From: Coxiellaceae bacterium UBA1530
Lineage (GTDB): Bacteria; Pseudomonadota; Gammaproteobacteria; Coxiellales; Coxiellaceae
Length of the DNA: 25,930 bases
Direction: 5' to 3'
Assembly (NCBI GenBank): GCA_002323325.1
Contig: DCQA01000046.1
Span: 1,887 to 27,816, forward strand
Shown: positions 1 through 8,014 of the stretch, in pieces
How positions within the stretch are numbered: the first letter of the stretch is position 1
How the letters are laid out: the number at the start of each line of letters is the position of its first letter
Made by a program: the position numbers and the translations under genes
The notes under the pieces: generated by a model
Told to the model about the DNA's origin: nothing
The model's database searches: none
What the model saw: only the letters and a program-made list of their open reading frames with translations

Positions 1-351
1 AAAGAAAATGCTGAATATCATGCGGCTAGAGAGCAACAAGGCTTAATCGAAGCTCGTATTCGATATTTAGAAGGTAAATTATCGAATTGTCAGATTATTG
101 ACGTTACAGAGTTACCTGCCAGTGATCGGGTTGTCTTCGGTGCAACTGTCACGGTGTATCATGTTGAAGAAGAGCGTGAAATCACCTATCGTATTGTTGG
201 TGAAGATGAATCAGATTTAAAAGATAATAAAATTTCTATTACCTCACCCATTGCTCGAGCACTTATTGGTCGTTCTACAGATGATGAGGTTGCTGTGCAA
301 ACTCCATCTGGAGAGGTGCAATATGAAATTGTTAATGTGCAGTACATATAG
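1..351 (+). CDS. greA: Transcription elongation factor GreA (3' part)
   Basis: The reading frame is open from the first base, so the N-terminus lies outside the window; 116 codons plus a TAG stop remain. GreA binds the RNA polymerase secondary channel and stimulates cleavage of backtracked transcripts. The visible part starts in the C-terminal half of the coiled coil (EYHAAREQQG) and continues through the C-terminal globular domain, with the family signatures FGATVTV, YRIVGEDE, SPIARALIG and TPSGEVQYE in the expected order. It ends without an extension, like Escherichia coli GreA. The sugar transporter begins 58 bp downstream on the same strand and may be read through from greA, since I see no strong terminator between them. 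The missing N-terminal acidic tip residues cannot be assessed here. Confidence 0.97.
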   Translation, partial: KENAEYHAAREQQGLIEARIRYLEGKLSNCQIIDVTELPASDRVVFGATVTVYHVEEEREITYRIVGEDESDLKDNKISITSPIARALIGRSTDDEVAVQTPSGEVQYEIVNVQYI

Positions 352-409
352 TTAACGTGCAGGGTTTTCATTAGACAATATTCACAGACAAAACAGATGA
401 GGTATTTCA

Positions 410-1798
410 ATGACCAGTCAGGATAATGCTCAAGAATTAAATGGAATTATTATTGTTGTTGCGAGTATTGCCGCTGTGTGTGGTGTCTTATTTGGCTTTG
501 ATACGGGTGTTATATCTGGCGCTATTCTTTATTTAGATCATCAGTGGGATTTTACGGCTTTAATGAATGGGTTGCTGGTTTCGTCAGTATTATTTGGCGC
601 ATTCGTTGGTGCATTAGCTGGTGGGGTTGTCGCTGACCGCTTCGGACGTCGTAATGTCTTGTTAGTGACCTCGTTAATTTTTCTATTTGCTACCGGTATT
701 TCAGCACTGGCTGCCAATTATGTGACGTTGCTTGCTTCACGACTGTTTGTTGGGTTTGCCATTGGTATCGCAGCCTTTGTTGCACCAGTGTATATCTCTG
801 AGATCGCACCCGCATCGCACCGAGGGAAGTTAGTATCACTGAATCAATTAGCAGTAACAATTGGAATCCTACTCGCTTTTTTAGTCGATGTGATGTGCTC
901 TAAATGGTTTAGTGATACAACAGCATGGCGTTGGATGTTTGCAGCTGGCATTATTCCCGCTTTGGTATTATTCATAGGGCTATTATTTCTTCCAAAAAGC
1001 CCACGTTGGTTGCTACTGAAAGGCTATGAATCTGAAGCGATGGATAAATTACGCTGGTTACGGCGTCAGCAGAATGTCCAGAAAGAATTAGATGTGATGC
1101 GAGTTAATTTAGTCGATGGTGGTTCATGGCGTGATATGTGGCAGTCATGGCTTCGTCCAGCGTTTATTATTGGTTTTGGTCTAGGTTTTTTTCAGCAATT
1201 CACTGGGATTAATACAATCATTTATTATGCGCCCACTATTTTTCAGATGGCAGGTCAGCACTCGAACACAGCTGCCTTGTTGTCGACGGTGGGTGTTGGT
1301 GTGGTAAATGTATTATTTACGATTATCGCATTACCATTGATTGATCGCTTGGGCCGACGACCCCTACTCTTTGTTGGTTTGACACTGATGGTCGTGAGTT
1401 TGTTGGCACTAGCAGCTGCTTTTCGTTTGGGAGAAGGTGTTACATGGCTTCCAGCAATCGCTTTATTAGGCATGTTATTTTTCATTGTGGGTTTTGCTAT
1501 CAGCTTAGGGCCAATCATGTGGTTGATGTTCGCCGAAATTTTTCCTTTATCTATTCGAGCTAGGGCTGCTAGTTTAGCTGCTGCAGTGAGTTGGTTATTC
1601 AATGGGATCGTATCAGGATCTTTTAAGGCTCTTGTGGCCTACTTGGGTGTTTCTAACACCTTTGTGCTGTATGGCTTAGTCGGTTTGTTAGGTCTTGTCT
1701 TTGTGTTTTATTGTGTGCCTGAGACCAAAGGTGTTGATCTAGAGGTCATTGAGTCTAATTTACGTAAAGGGCGTTCAGGTAGACATCTCACTGATTGA
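410..1798 (+). CDS. MFS sugar:proton symporter, GalP/AraE/XylE type
   Basis: This 462-residue inner-membrane protein has twelve predicted membrane segments and all sugar-porter signatures: ADRFGRR (76-81), EIAPASHRGK (131-140), LPKSPRW (194-200), FFQQFTGIN (260-268), DRLGRRP after segment 8, and a C-terminal PETKGVDLE. Asp31 in GFDTGVISG aligns with the proton-coupling Asp27 of XylE, and Arg111 with XylE Arg133, so proton-coupled import is expected. The stretch around NQLAVTIGIL reads like GalP/AraE rather than XylE, which has a glutamine where this protein has Ile153. A hexose or pentose substrate is therefore likely, but it cannot be fixed from sequence. The start ATG has only a weak Shine-Dalgarno sequence (GATGAGG). 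No sugar-catabolic genes flank it, so it seems to be a stand-alone uptake gene. Confidence 0.9.
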   Translation: MTSQDNAQELNGIIIVVASIAAVCGVLFGFDTGVISGAILYLDHQWDFTALMNGLLVSSVLFGAFVGALAGGVVADRFGRRNVLLVTSLIFLFATGISALAANYVTLLASRLFVGFAIGIAAFVAPVYISEIAPASHRGKLVSLNQLAVTIGILLAFLVDVMCSKWFSDTTAWRWMFAAGIIPALVLFIGLLFLPKSPRWLLLKGYESEAMDKLRWLRRQQNVQKELDVMRVNLVDGGSWRDMWQSWLRPAFIIGFGLGFFQQFTGINTIIYYAPTIFQMAGQHSNTAALLSTVGVGVVNVLFTIIALPLIDRLGRRPLLFVGLTLMVVSLLALAAAFRLGEGVTWLPAIALLGMLFFIVGFAISLGPIMWLMFAEIFPLSIRARAASLAAAVSWLFNGIVSGSFKALVAYLGVSNTFVLYGLVGLLGLVFVFYCVPETKGVDLEVIESNLRKGRSGRHLTD

Positions 1799-2233
1799 TG
1801 ATGATTGGATTAAACCCTACTCAGGCAAGCAATTCCAGTGCAGCTCAGTATGTACATTATTCAGTGCGAGTATCATGAGCTTGCAAAATCTACTTCTAAA
1901 TATCTTTTTCTCTAGTCTGATAGATTTTAAACGCGGATGACCAAAGAATGAGTTTATGATTTTTTTATTCGTTTTTGAGTCTGAATATTTTTTGGATTTT
2001 TCCAGTATAAATAGTCACAGCCTAGATCGCTTTCGTTAATTAATTATCACGATTCCTATAAAAAAGAAACTACGCATCACCCTGAATCTTCAGTGAATAT
2101 AAATAAAGGATAAAAAATCTAATGTATTGGTTTATCCAAACTATTAACTATAAATACGACATCGCAACCTCGAATTTAAATACCAGTCATTTTTTGGTCT
2201 ATAATGTATTGTGAATATTAAAAATGGATAACG
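1799..2233. other. 435-bp AT-rich intergenic region
   Basis: No convincing gene lies in this gap. Visible structure is limited: a short imperfect hairpin at 2077-2096 (CTGAA/TTCAG core), a 10-bp direct repeat TAATGTATTG at 2120-2129 and 2202-2211, and a perfect TATAAT at 2200-2205, 31 bp before the next gene, without a good -35 box. A 30-codon ORF at 2122-2214 has an AAAGGA 11 nt upstream but is short enough to arise by chance. There is no clear intrinsic terminator for the transporter gene. Confidence 0.5.
2200..2205 (+). promoter_or_regulatory. Possible -10 box for the cysteine-rich secreted protein
   Basis: An exact TATAAT lies 31 bp upstream of the ATG at 2237. No TTGACA-like box stands at 16-18 bp; the nearest is TTTAAA at 2175-2180, with 19 bp between. 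A start site near 2212 would leave a leader of about 25 nt. Only the -10 match supports this. Confidence 0.3.
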
Positions 2234-2236
2234 TTG

Positions 2237-2584
2237 ATGAAAAAGATATTAACCACGTTAGTGTCACTAGGTCTAATTTTTTCAGTTGCGATCACCAGTG
2301 CGAAAGTCCAACCAACACTCATTCAAATGTTCACAGCAGCTGAGAAGTGTAAGTGTATGAGTAATTGTGTCGAACCAGTTCTGAAACGTACTCAGGCGTG
2401 TAATCAATATCAGGTATGTCTTCACTCCTATAAAACAGAGCATCACCGTAAGGATATACAAAACGCAATGGTGCTCTGCTGTAATACCCGATGCGTGACT
2501 AGAGTATATAAGAAAATGGGTGATGAGTTAGGCGTAAGTATTTTTAAAGGCAAAGAATCGCCAGGCACTGATGATGATAGCTGA
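2237..2584 (+). CDS. Small secreted cysteine-rich protein, unknown function
   Basis: I do not recognise this 115-residue protein. It opens with two lysines and a hydrophobic core ending in TSAKVQ, a typical Sec signal peptide with likely cleavage after about residue 22, giving a mature chain of about 93 residues. The mature part has eight cysteines in the pattern C-x-C-x3-C-x10-C-x5-C-x19-CC-x3-C, enough for four disulfides, and many basic residues, followed by an acidic tail (GTDDDS). A periplasmic or exported disulfide-rich protein is inferred. The ATG at 2237 was chosen over an in-frame TTG one codon upstream; the Shine-Dalgarno sequence is weak (GGA about 9 nt upstream). It stands alone between AT-rich gaps and has no functional neighbour. 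It could be a toxin, an inhibitor or a host-directed effector. Confidence 0.7.
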   Translation: MKKILTTLVSLGLIFSVAITSAKVQPTLIQMFTAAEKCKCMSNCVEPVLKRTQACNQYQVCLHSYKTEHHRKDIQNAMVLCCNTRCVTRVYKKMGDELGVSIFKGKESPGTDDDS

Positions 2585-2586
2585 TG

Positions 2587-2610
2587 TAGCACTTACAAGT
2601 GCTATTATTA
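2587..2610 (+). terminator. Possible weak terminator hairpin
   Basis: TAGCACTT and AAGTGCTA form a perfect inverted repeat just after the stop codon at 2584, followed by TTATTA. The effective stem is 7 bp with a 4-nt loop, but there is no continuous T-run, so termination would be inefficient. Confidence 0.35.
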
Positions 2611-2768
2611 GGCCCATGGTAATGTAAGGATGTGAAAATTGACCGTCAACCTAGTCTGACAGGCACTGCATTCCTTGTACAGCTTTATTATAAATGGGGC
2701 TAAACTTTTCAAATTTTTTGTTAATATCACTACCCATACTCAGGGGCGTATTTGCTATGTCGATCATA

Positions 2769-3626
2769 TCACTGATGAAGATCGCGTGCTGGAATAGTGA
2801 GATCAGCAATGTTCGGTAAGTATATATATTGATTGTAAAATACTCTTTCGTGGTGCATGAGGAAATCTGCAACGGTCTGTTTCGATAAAGGTTGATAATG
2901 CGAGGATTGTTTTTTGAGAGTTACCTCTGTTTGATATCGGTTGTTAATCACGTTATCAAAGTGATCCACGGATAAATAAATTAAGTGATCAATAAGGTCA
3001 AAGCTTGTTTGTAGGTCATGGAGAGACTGGTTGACATGGTTTCTCCAAATGAGCTCAGGGTCTTGTTCGGTCTCAAGCGTATTGATTGGTTCGAGTAATT
3101 CGTTTTCAGTTTGAGGTTGAGCTTTCAGACAAAATCCTTCAAAGAGTATGACGTCAACAGGCAGTTGAACAGTTTTCCATTGATCTTTAGGGAGTTGGTC
3201 ATCAACCACTTTAGAAAATTGAGGTACTAGAGTGGATGGTGTACTGGCTTGTTTGAGCGACGAGAGTGTATTGAATAATAGCGCGGCATCGATAGTACCT
3301 GCACTGCGTGTTTTTAGTAGAGGGTGGATAGTATTAGCTAAATGCTCTCTTTTTGATTGTGCAAGATAGAAGTCATCGATAGAAACGTTAATACTGTTAA
3401 TGCCATGGTGCTCGAGTAGCAATGCTAAAAGGTAGGCTAATGTAGATTTTCCAGAGCCATTACTACCTGCTATACCTATAATAATCGACTTCTTGTTTTT
3501 GGACCATCTCAGTGCGTATTGTAATAGAGTCGAGTAAATCGTAACGGCCTTTTTGGAGAGGGTTGAGTCAATATGAAGAGATTGAAAACCCTGCTCAATG
3601 ATATGACGTTCGTCTGATGATAACAT
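2769..3626 (-). CDS. P-loop kinase, D-glycerate 3-kinase (GLYK/Tda10) like
   Basis: This 285-residue cytosolic protein has a Walker A loop GSNGSGKST at 54-62, the motif SIDDFYLAQ at 82-90, HPLLKTRSAGT at 101-111 and a beta-strand VDVILFEGF near 157-165. These are the signatures of the plant-type D-glycerate 3-kinase/Tda10 family, related to uridine and pantothenate kinases. In that family the product phosphorylates glycerate to 3-phosphoglycerate; the substrate here is inferred from family only. The start is supported by AGGAGAGG just upstream of the ATG. The gene lies 24 bp downstream of hinT in the valS-hinT operon. No glycerate-producing genes are nearby, so a role in photorespiration-like salvage or another small-molecule kinase activity remains open. 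Confidence 0.8.
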   Translation of the reverse strand: MLSSDERHIIEQGFQSLHIDSTLSKKAVTIYSTLLQYALRWSKNKKSIIIGIAGSNGSGKSTLAYLLALLLEHHGINSINVSIDDFYLAQSKREHLANTIHPLLKTRSAGTIDAALLFNTLSSLKQASTPSTLVPQFSKVVDDQLPKDQWKTVQLPVDVILFEGFCLKAQPQTENELLEPINTLETEQDPELIWRNHVNQSLHDLQTSFDLIDHLIYLSVDHFDNVINNRYQTEVTLKKQSSHYQPLSKQTVADFLMHHERVFYNQYIYLPNIADLTIPARDLHQ

Positions 3627-3650
3627 CGCCTCTCCTTGGTTCTCTGATGA

Positions 3651-3992
3651 TTAACCTGGAGGCCACTGCATGATTCGACCACCCAGCAAATGGACATGGA
3701 GATGAAACACGCTTTGCCCGGCTTTTGCGCCATTGTTAATTACGAGACGATAGGCGTCTTCTATACCTTGATCTTTAGCAATGTTATTGGCAACTAACAC
3801 TAGATGTCCCAAGAGTGATTCGTGCTCTTCTTTCGCTTGATTCAGTTGTGTAATAGGGTGTTTGGGGATCACTAAAACATGAATAGGCGCTTGTGGTTGT
3901 ATATCGCGAAAAGCTAAGCAGCGTCCATCCTCATAGACGATATCTGCCGATATGTTTTTATCTATAATGCCTTGGAAAATCGTATCTGTCAT
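3651..3992 (-). CDS. hinT: HIT-family purine nucleoside phosphoramidase (HinT)
   Basis: HinT hydrolyses AMP-lysine and aminoacyl-adenylate-type phosphoramidates in the cytosol. The 113-residue length is typical. The histidine triad reads HLHVHLLGG at 97-105, with His97, His99 and His101 forming the catalytic motif; the N-terminal FQGIIDKNISADIVYED and the central HVLVIPKHPI are also typical. A GAGAGC Shine-Dalgarno sequence precedes the ATG. It follows valS by 18 bp and precedes the kinase by 24 bp, so the three are probably cotranscribed. Known HinT activity on aminoacyl-adenylates makes its place behind an aminoacyl-tRNA synthetase suggestive, but that functional link is inference. Confidence 0.93.
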   Translation of the reverse strand: MTDTIFQGIIDKNISADIVYEDGRCLAFRDIQPQAPIHVLVIPKHPITQLNQAKEEHESLLGHLVLVANNIAKDQGIEDAYRLVINNGAKAGQSVFHLHVHLLGGRIMQWPPG

Positions 3993-4010
3993 AGTAGCTC
4001 TCGTTGTGGG

Positions 4011-6770
4011 TTACAGTGTAGTAATGCGATCACGTTGATGGCTTAATCGTTCAATCGCTTCTGCAGCTTGTTGTAATTTGTCCCTCTCTTTATTTACGAC
4101 ATGCTCAGGTGCTTTTTTAGCATAATTCGGATTGTTAAGTCTTTGCTCGGATTGAGTGCGTTCTTTCTCCAGTTTTTCAATCGCTTTATTTAATCGTTGT
4201 AATTCCGCATCTTTGTCGATGATACCAGCGAGTGGTAAGTGAATTTCGAGTTGGTCCATGATGGCGGTTGCACTTGGCGGTGGTGTTGCTTCACTCTCTA
4301 GCCAGTCGAGTGATTCTAAACGCGCTAGTGATTGGATGAGTGTCTTAAAGTTGTCACTATGGGATCGATCATCGGTGTTTCCGTGATGAAGAAGAGCTTC
4401 GATGCGTTGACCAGGTGGTACATGCATTTCACTGCGAATATTACGAATCTGTCCTATGAGTGTTTTTAGCCATTCAACGGATTGTTCTGCTTGCGGATCT
4501 TCTTGTTCTTGTGAGCTCGCAGGGTAGGCGGCCATCATGATGGAAGGCTCTTGAATATTAAGAGGCTGCTTAATGCTTTGCCATATTTCTTCGGTGATGA
4601 ATGGCATAATTGGGTGCATCAGGCGTAACGCAGTTTCTAATGTAGAGAGTAAGGTATACCGAGTCATGGCTGACGCATCGTCCGATGTTGTGGCATCATT
4701 CAGTTGGCATTTCGCTATTTCGAGGTACCAGTCGCAATAATCATTCCAGATGAATTCATAGAGAGCTTGTGCCGCTAAATCAAAACGGTATTGATCTAAT
4801 GTTTGGTTGACTTTTTCAATGGTATGGTTGAGGCGAGAGGTGATCCATCGGTCGGTGATAGAGGGGTTTTGCGTATTGCGAATGGGTTGATCTTCGATGT
4901 TCATAAGTACAAAACGCGCAGCATTCCATAATTTATTACAGAAGTTTCTGTATCCATCAATGCGCCCTAGATCAAAGCGAATATCACGCCCTGTGGAGGC
5001 TAGTGCGCAAAAGGTAAAGCGCAAGGCATCTGTGCCATGTTCTTTGATGCCTTCAGGAAATTCTTTCGGGGTGTTTTTAACGACTTGTTCTTTAAGATGG
5101 GGTTGGATGATGCTTTTGGTTCGTTTTTGGATTAAGTCTTCGAGTTGAATACCATCAATGAGGTCGATGGGATCGATGATGTTGCCTTTTGATTTTGACA
5201 TCTTTTGACCTTGCCCATCGCGAATTAATCCGTGGATATAGACTTCGCGAAATGGTACATCGCCAACCAGTTTAAGACCCATCATGACCATTCTCGCTAC
5301 CCAAAAGAAAATAATATCAAATCCTGTGACAAGCACTTGGCTGGGGTAAAACGTTTTTAGGGCATCGGTATTCTCTGGCCATCCTAAACTAGAGAATGGC
5401 CATAATGCCGCTGTGAACCAGGTATCCAGAATGTCTTCGTCTTGTGATAGTGGCACGGAGTCTGTGAGTTGATAGCGTTTGCGAACATCGGCTTCATCGT
5501 GCCCTACGTACGGAGTGCCTTTATCGTCATACCAAACTGGGATGCGATGTCCCCACCACAGTTGTCGGCTGATGCACCAGTCTTGGATATTCTCAAGCCA
5601 CTGTAAGTAGGTTTTATTCCAGTTCTCTGGTACAAAACGTAGATCACCGTTTTTGACAGCGTCAATGGCAGGCTTGGCTAATGACTCCATTTTGATGAAC
5701 CATTGATCTGTGAGTAGTGGTTCAATGATCACGCCACTGCGATCACCCATAGGGACCTGCAGTGTGTGAGGGTCTGTTTTGACCAGTAAGTTTTGTTCAG
5801 TTAGGTCTTGAATGATTTGTTGGCGTGCAATGAAGCGATCCATTCCTTGGTAGGCTGAGGGTACGTTGTCATTTAAACAGGCAGATTCGTCCATGATATT
5901 GAGTAATGCTAATTCATGGCGTTGGCCCATGGCATAGTCATTAAAGTCATGAGCGGGTGTGATTTTTACACAGCCGGTGCCGAACTCGCGATCAACCTCG
6001 TCGTCAGCAATAATGGGGATCTGGCGATCGGTGAGAGGTAATTGTACCATTTCACCAATCAGTTGACGGTAACGGTCATCTTCAGGGTGTACAGCAATCG
6101 CCATATCCCCAAGCATGGTTTCTGGGCGAGTGGTGGCGATGGTGACGAACGTATCGGGTTTGTTTGCTAATGGATATCGAATATGCCAAAGCGAGCCTTG
6201 TTGTTCTTCGTTAAGCACTTCTAGGTCAGAGACGGCCGTTTGCAGTACTGGGTCCCAGTTTACTAAGCGTTTTCCACGATAAATGAGCCCTTCTTCAAAG
6301 AGTTTAATAAAGGCTTCTGATGTGGCATGACTGACTTGAGGGCCCATACTGAATTGAGCGCGCTCCCAATCTAATGAAGCGCCGAGTCGGTGCATTTGTT
6401 GAGTGATAGAGCCACCGGATTGCTCGCGCCACTCCCAGGCTTTCTCTAAAAAAGCTTCTCGGCCAAGGTCATGTCGAGTTTGATTATTTTTTGCGAGCTC
6501 TCGTTCCACCACCATTTGCGTGGCAATACCCGCATGATCGGTACCTGGTTGCCACAATGTATTGTAACCCTGCATGCGCTGTCGCCGGATCAGTGTATCC
6601 ATCAGGCTGAGCTGGAAGCCGTGACCCATATGTAAGGTTCCCGTGACATTGGGAGGTGGAAGCATAATAGCGTATGACGTGCCTTTATTGCTGGGCTTGT
6701 ATAAATTCTGGGATTCCCAGTAAGCGTTCCAGCGTTGTTCGATATCGTTAGGTTGGTAAGTTTTTTCCAT
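4011..6770 (-). CDS. valS: Valyl-tRNA synthetase
   Basis: This class I synthetase charges tRNA-Val with valine. The HIGH motif is HMGH at 47-50 within PPPNVTGTLHMGH, the KMSKS loop is at 523-527, the editing (CP1) domain includes TTRPET at 213-218, and the C-terminus is the usual coiled-coil arm rich in Lys, Glu and Arg. The start at 6770 (MEKTYQPNDIEQ) matches the family N-terminus. An in-frame ATG 13 codons upstream adds a tail foreign to the family and has no Shine-Dalgarno sequence. The resulting 919 residues are slightly short of E. coli ValS (951). It heads a minus-strand operon with hinT and the kinase, and diverges from lptF across 143 bp that hold a perfect stem-loop in its presumed leader. 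Confidence 0.98.
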   Translation of the reverse strand: MEKTYQPNDIEQRWNAYWESQNLYKPSNKGTSYAIMLPPPNVTGTLHMGHGFQLSLMDTLIRRQRMQGYNTLWQPGTDHAGIATQMVVERELAKNNQTRHDLGREAFLEKAWEWREQSGGSITQQMHRLGASLDWERAQFSMGPQVSHATSEAFIKLFEEGLIYRGKRLVNWDPVLQTAVSDLEVLNEEQQGSLWHIRYPLANKPDTFVTIATTRPETMLGDMAIAVHPEDDRYRQLIGEMVQLPLTDRQIPIIADDEVDREFGTGCVKITPAHDFNDYAMGQRHELALLNIMDESACLNDNVPSAYQGMDRFIARQQIIQDLTEQNLLVKTDPHTLQVPMGDRSGVIIEPLLTDQWFIKMESLAKPAIDAVKNGDLRFVPENWNKTYLQWLENIQDWCISRQLWWGHRIPVWYDDKGTPYVGHDEADVRKRYQLTDSVPLSQDEDILDTWFTAALWPFSSLGWPENTDALKTFYPSQVLVTGFDIIFFWVARMVMMGLKLVGDVPFREVYIHGLIRDGQGQKMSKSKGNIIDPIDLIDGIQLEDLIQKRTKSIIQPHLKEQVVKNTPKEFPEGIKEHGTDALRFTFCALASTGRDIRFDLGRIDGYRNFCNKLWNAARFVLMNIEDQPIRNTQNPSITDRWITSRLNHTIEKVNQTLDQYRFDLAAQALYEFIWNDYCDWYLEIAKCQLNDATTSDDASAMTRYTLLSTLETALRLMHPIMPFITEEIWQSIKQPLNIQEPSIMMAAYPASSQEQEDPQAEQSVEWLKTLIGQIRNIRSEMHVPPGQRIEALLHHGNTDDRSHSDNFKTLIQSLARLESLDWLESEATPPPSATAIMDQLEIHLPLAGIIDKDAELQRLNKAIEKLEKERTQSEQRLNNPNYAKKAPEHVVNKERDKLQQAAEAIERLSHQRDRITTL

Positions 6771-6816
6771 GATTGAGAGCCATTGTGACAGAATTAACAA
6801 GCGGCACATTGTTTCA

Positions 6817-6842
6817 CAAAGGCTGGTGTTTGTCAGCCTTTG
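6817..6842. promoter_or_regulatory. Perfect 9-bp stem-loop between valS and lptF
   Basis: CAAAGGCTG and CAGCCTTTG are exact reverse complements separated by 8 nt. On the minus strand the hairpin would lie in the valS leader, 46 nt before the start codon. On the plus strand it overlaps the candidate -35 of lptF. No T-run follows on either strand, so it looks like a leader structure or operator rather than a terminator. Confidence 0.45.
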
Positions 6843-6868
6843 CGACCCATGTGAATAACGGGTAAGAT
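6839..6868 (+). promoter_or_regulatory. Candidate sigma-70 promoter for lptF-lptG
   Basis: TTTGCG and TAAGAT are separated by 18 bp, with the -10 box 45 bp before the lptF start. Both hexamers match consensus only partly. The right arm of the 6817-6842 stem-loop overlaps the -35. Confidence 0.3.
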
Positions 6869-6913
6869 AGCCTAAATTTTTATCGTCTTTTACCAGTCTT
6901 TTCGGGTCAATTT

Positions 6914-8014
6914 GTGATCATTTATCGATACATCGTCAAAGAGTTGTTCATTACCTTACTGGCATTGACATCGGTCATTGTTGCGATTTTTATCATTAAT
7001 CAATTTGTGCACTACATTGCTCACGTTGCAGAGGGGCAGTACAGTATGATCTCATTACTGCAGCTCATGGCAGTCATGGTGCCATTGATTGCTGGGTATT
7101 TGATTCCTTTAGGCTTGTATTTGAGCATTATCCTCGTTTTTGGCCGGTGGTATGTTAACCAAGAAATGGTGGTGATGCAGGCTTGTGGTTTGGGATTTGG
7201 TGAGTTATTACGCAAGGTATTGAGTTTTTCGATGCTTGTTGCTTTATTTGTCGGTTACTTGACGCTCGTAGTTGATCCAATGGTGCAACGTTTAAACAAT
7301 AAAGTGCTCATTGATATTGCTGAGCAAAGCATTGTTTCGCGTATTTTACCACAAGTATTTACGCCTTTAGGTGCCGGGCAAACATTCTATTCCTCAATGG
7401 TTTCGCGTGATCACACGCAGCTACACGATGTTTTTTTGGCTGAAAAGCAAGCGGATGGTGGTTGGCGCATCACAACGGCGGAGAGGGCTCACGAAGAGGG
7501 AAATACGCAGTGGCCGGGCCGATATCTGATTTTAAGGTCCGGTGGGCAATTGAGTCTTAGTGCTAAAGGCGACACTTACGAGTATGGTCAATTTGATCGA
7601 TACGGTGTTCGTATCGACGTGCCTTACAAAAAGATCAGCACGTGGCCTGAGGACGCAGAAACCAGTCAGTTATGGCCTAAGTATCATCAAGATCCTAAAG
7701 TAGCTGCTGAGTTACAATGGCGACTTAGCATCCCTTTGTCGGTAATTTTATTGGCGTTACTCGCTGTTCCTCTCAGCCATATACGACCAAGACAGGGCCA
7801 ATATGGTCGAATTTTCCCCGCAATCTCTATCTACTTAGTTTATGCTAATTTTTTATGGATTGGACGAAGCTGGATAAGTGATGGAAAAATGAGTCCAGAA
7901 GTTGGATTGTGGTGGGTTCATGGTCTATTACTGCTCTTTATTATCGCGGTTTATTGTCATCGTTGGGGTGTCAAGAATATTCGTGGCTTGATAGGCCGCA
8001 CGAGGCGCCCATGA
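6914..8014 (+). CDS. lptF: LPS export ABC transporter permease LptF
   Basis: LptF is one of the two inner-membrane permeases of the LptB2FG complex, which extracts LPS from the inner membrane and passes it to the LptC-LptA-LptD bridge. The 366-residue sequence has the family N-terminus (MIIYRYIVKEL), three N-terminal membrane segments, a periplasmic beta-jellyroll-like region from about 125 to 255, and three C-terminal segments starting with RLSIPLSVILLALLAVPLS. The conserved ACGLGFGELL coupling region is near 90-100. The start is GTG, chosen because it gives the family N-terminus. Its stop overlaps the lptG ATG (ATGA), indicating translational coupling. The divergent neighbour is valS; pepA and holC, which lie between them in E. 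coli, are absent. Confidence 0.95.
   Translation: MIIYRYIVKELFITLLALTSVIVAIFIINQFVHYIAHVAEGQYSMISLLQLMAVMVPLIAGYLIPLGLYLSIILVFGRWYVNQEMVVMQACGLGFGELLRKVLSFSMLVALFVGYLTLVVDPMVQRLNNKVLIDIAEQSIVSRILPQVFTPLGAGQTFYSSMVSRDHTQLHDVFLAEKQADGGWRITTAERAHEEGNTQWPGRYLILRSGGQLSLSAKGDTYEYGQFDRYGVRIDVPYKKISTWPEDAETSQLWPKYHQDPKVAAELQWRLSIPLSVILLALLAVPLSHIRPRQGQYGRIFPAISIYLVYANFLWIGRSWISDGKMSPEVGLWWVHGLLLLFIIAVYCHRWGVKNIRGLIGRTRRP

Noticed and set aside
1749..1940. 63-codon plus-strand ORF overlapping the end of the sugar transporter gene
   Set aside because: Its first third is the transporter sequence in another frame, it has no Shine-Dalgarno sequence and no recognisable protein features.
2651..2872. 73-codon minus-strand ORF overlapping the kinase 3' end
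   Set aside because: It shares 104 bp with the kinase gene in another frame, lacks a ribosome-binding site and shows no motif.
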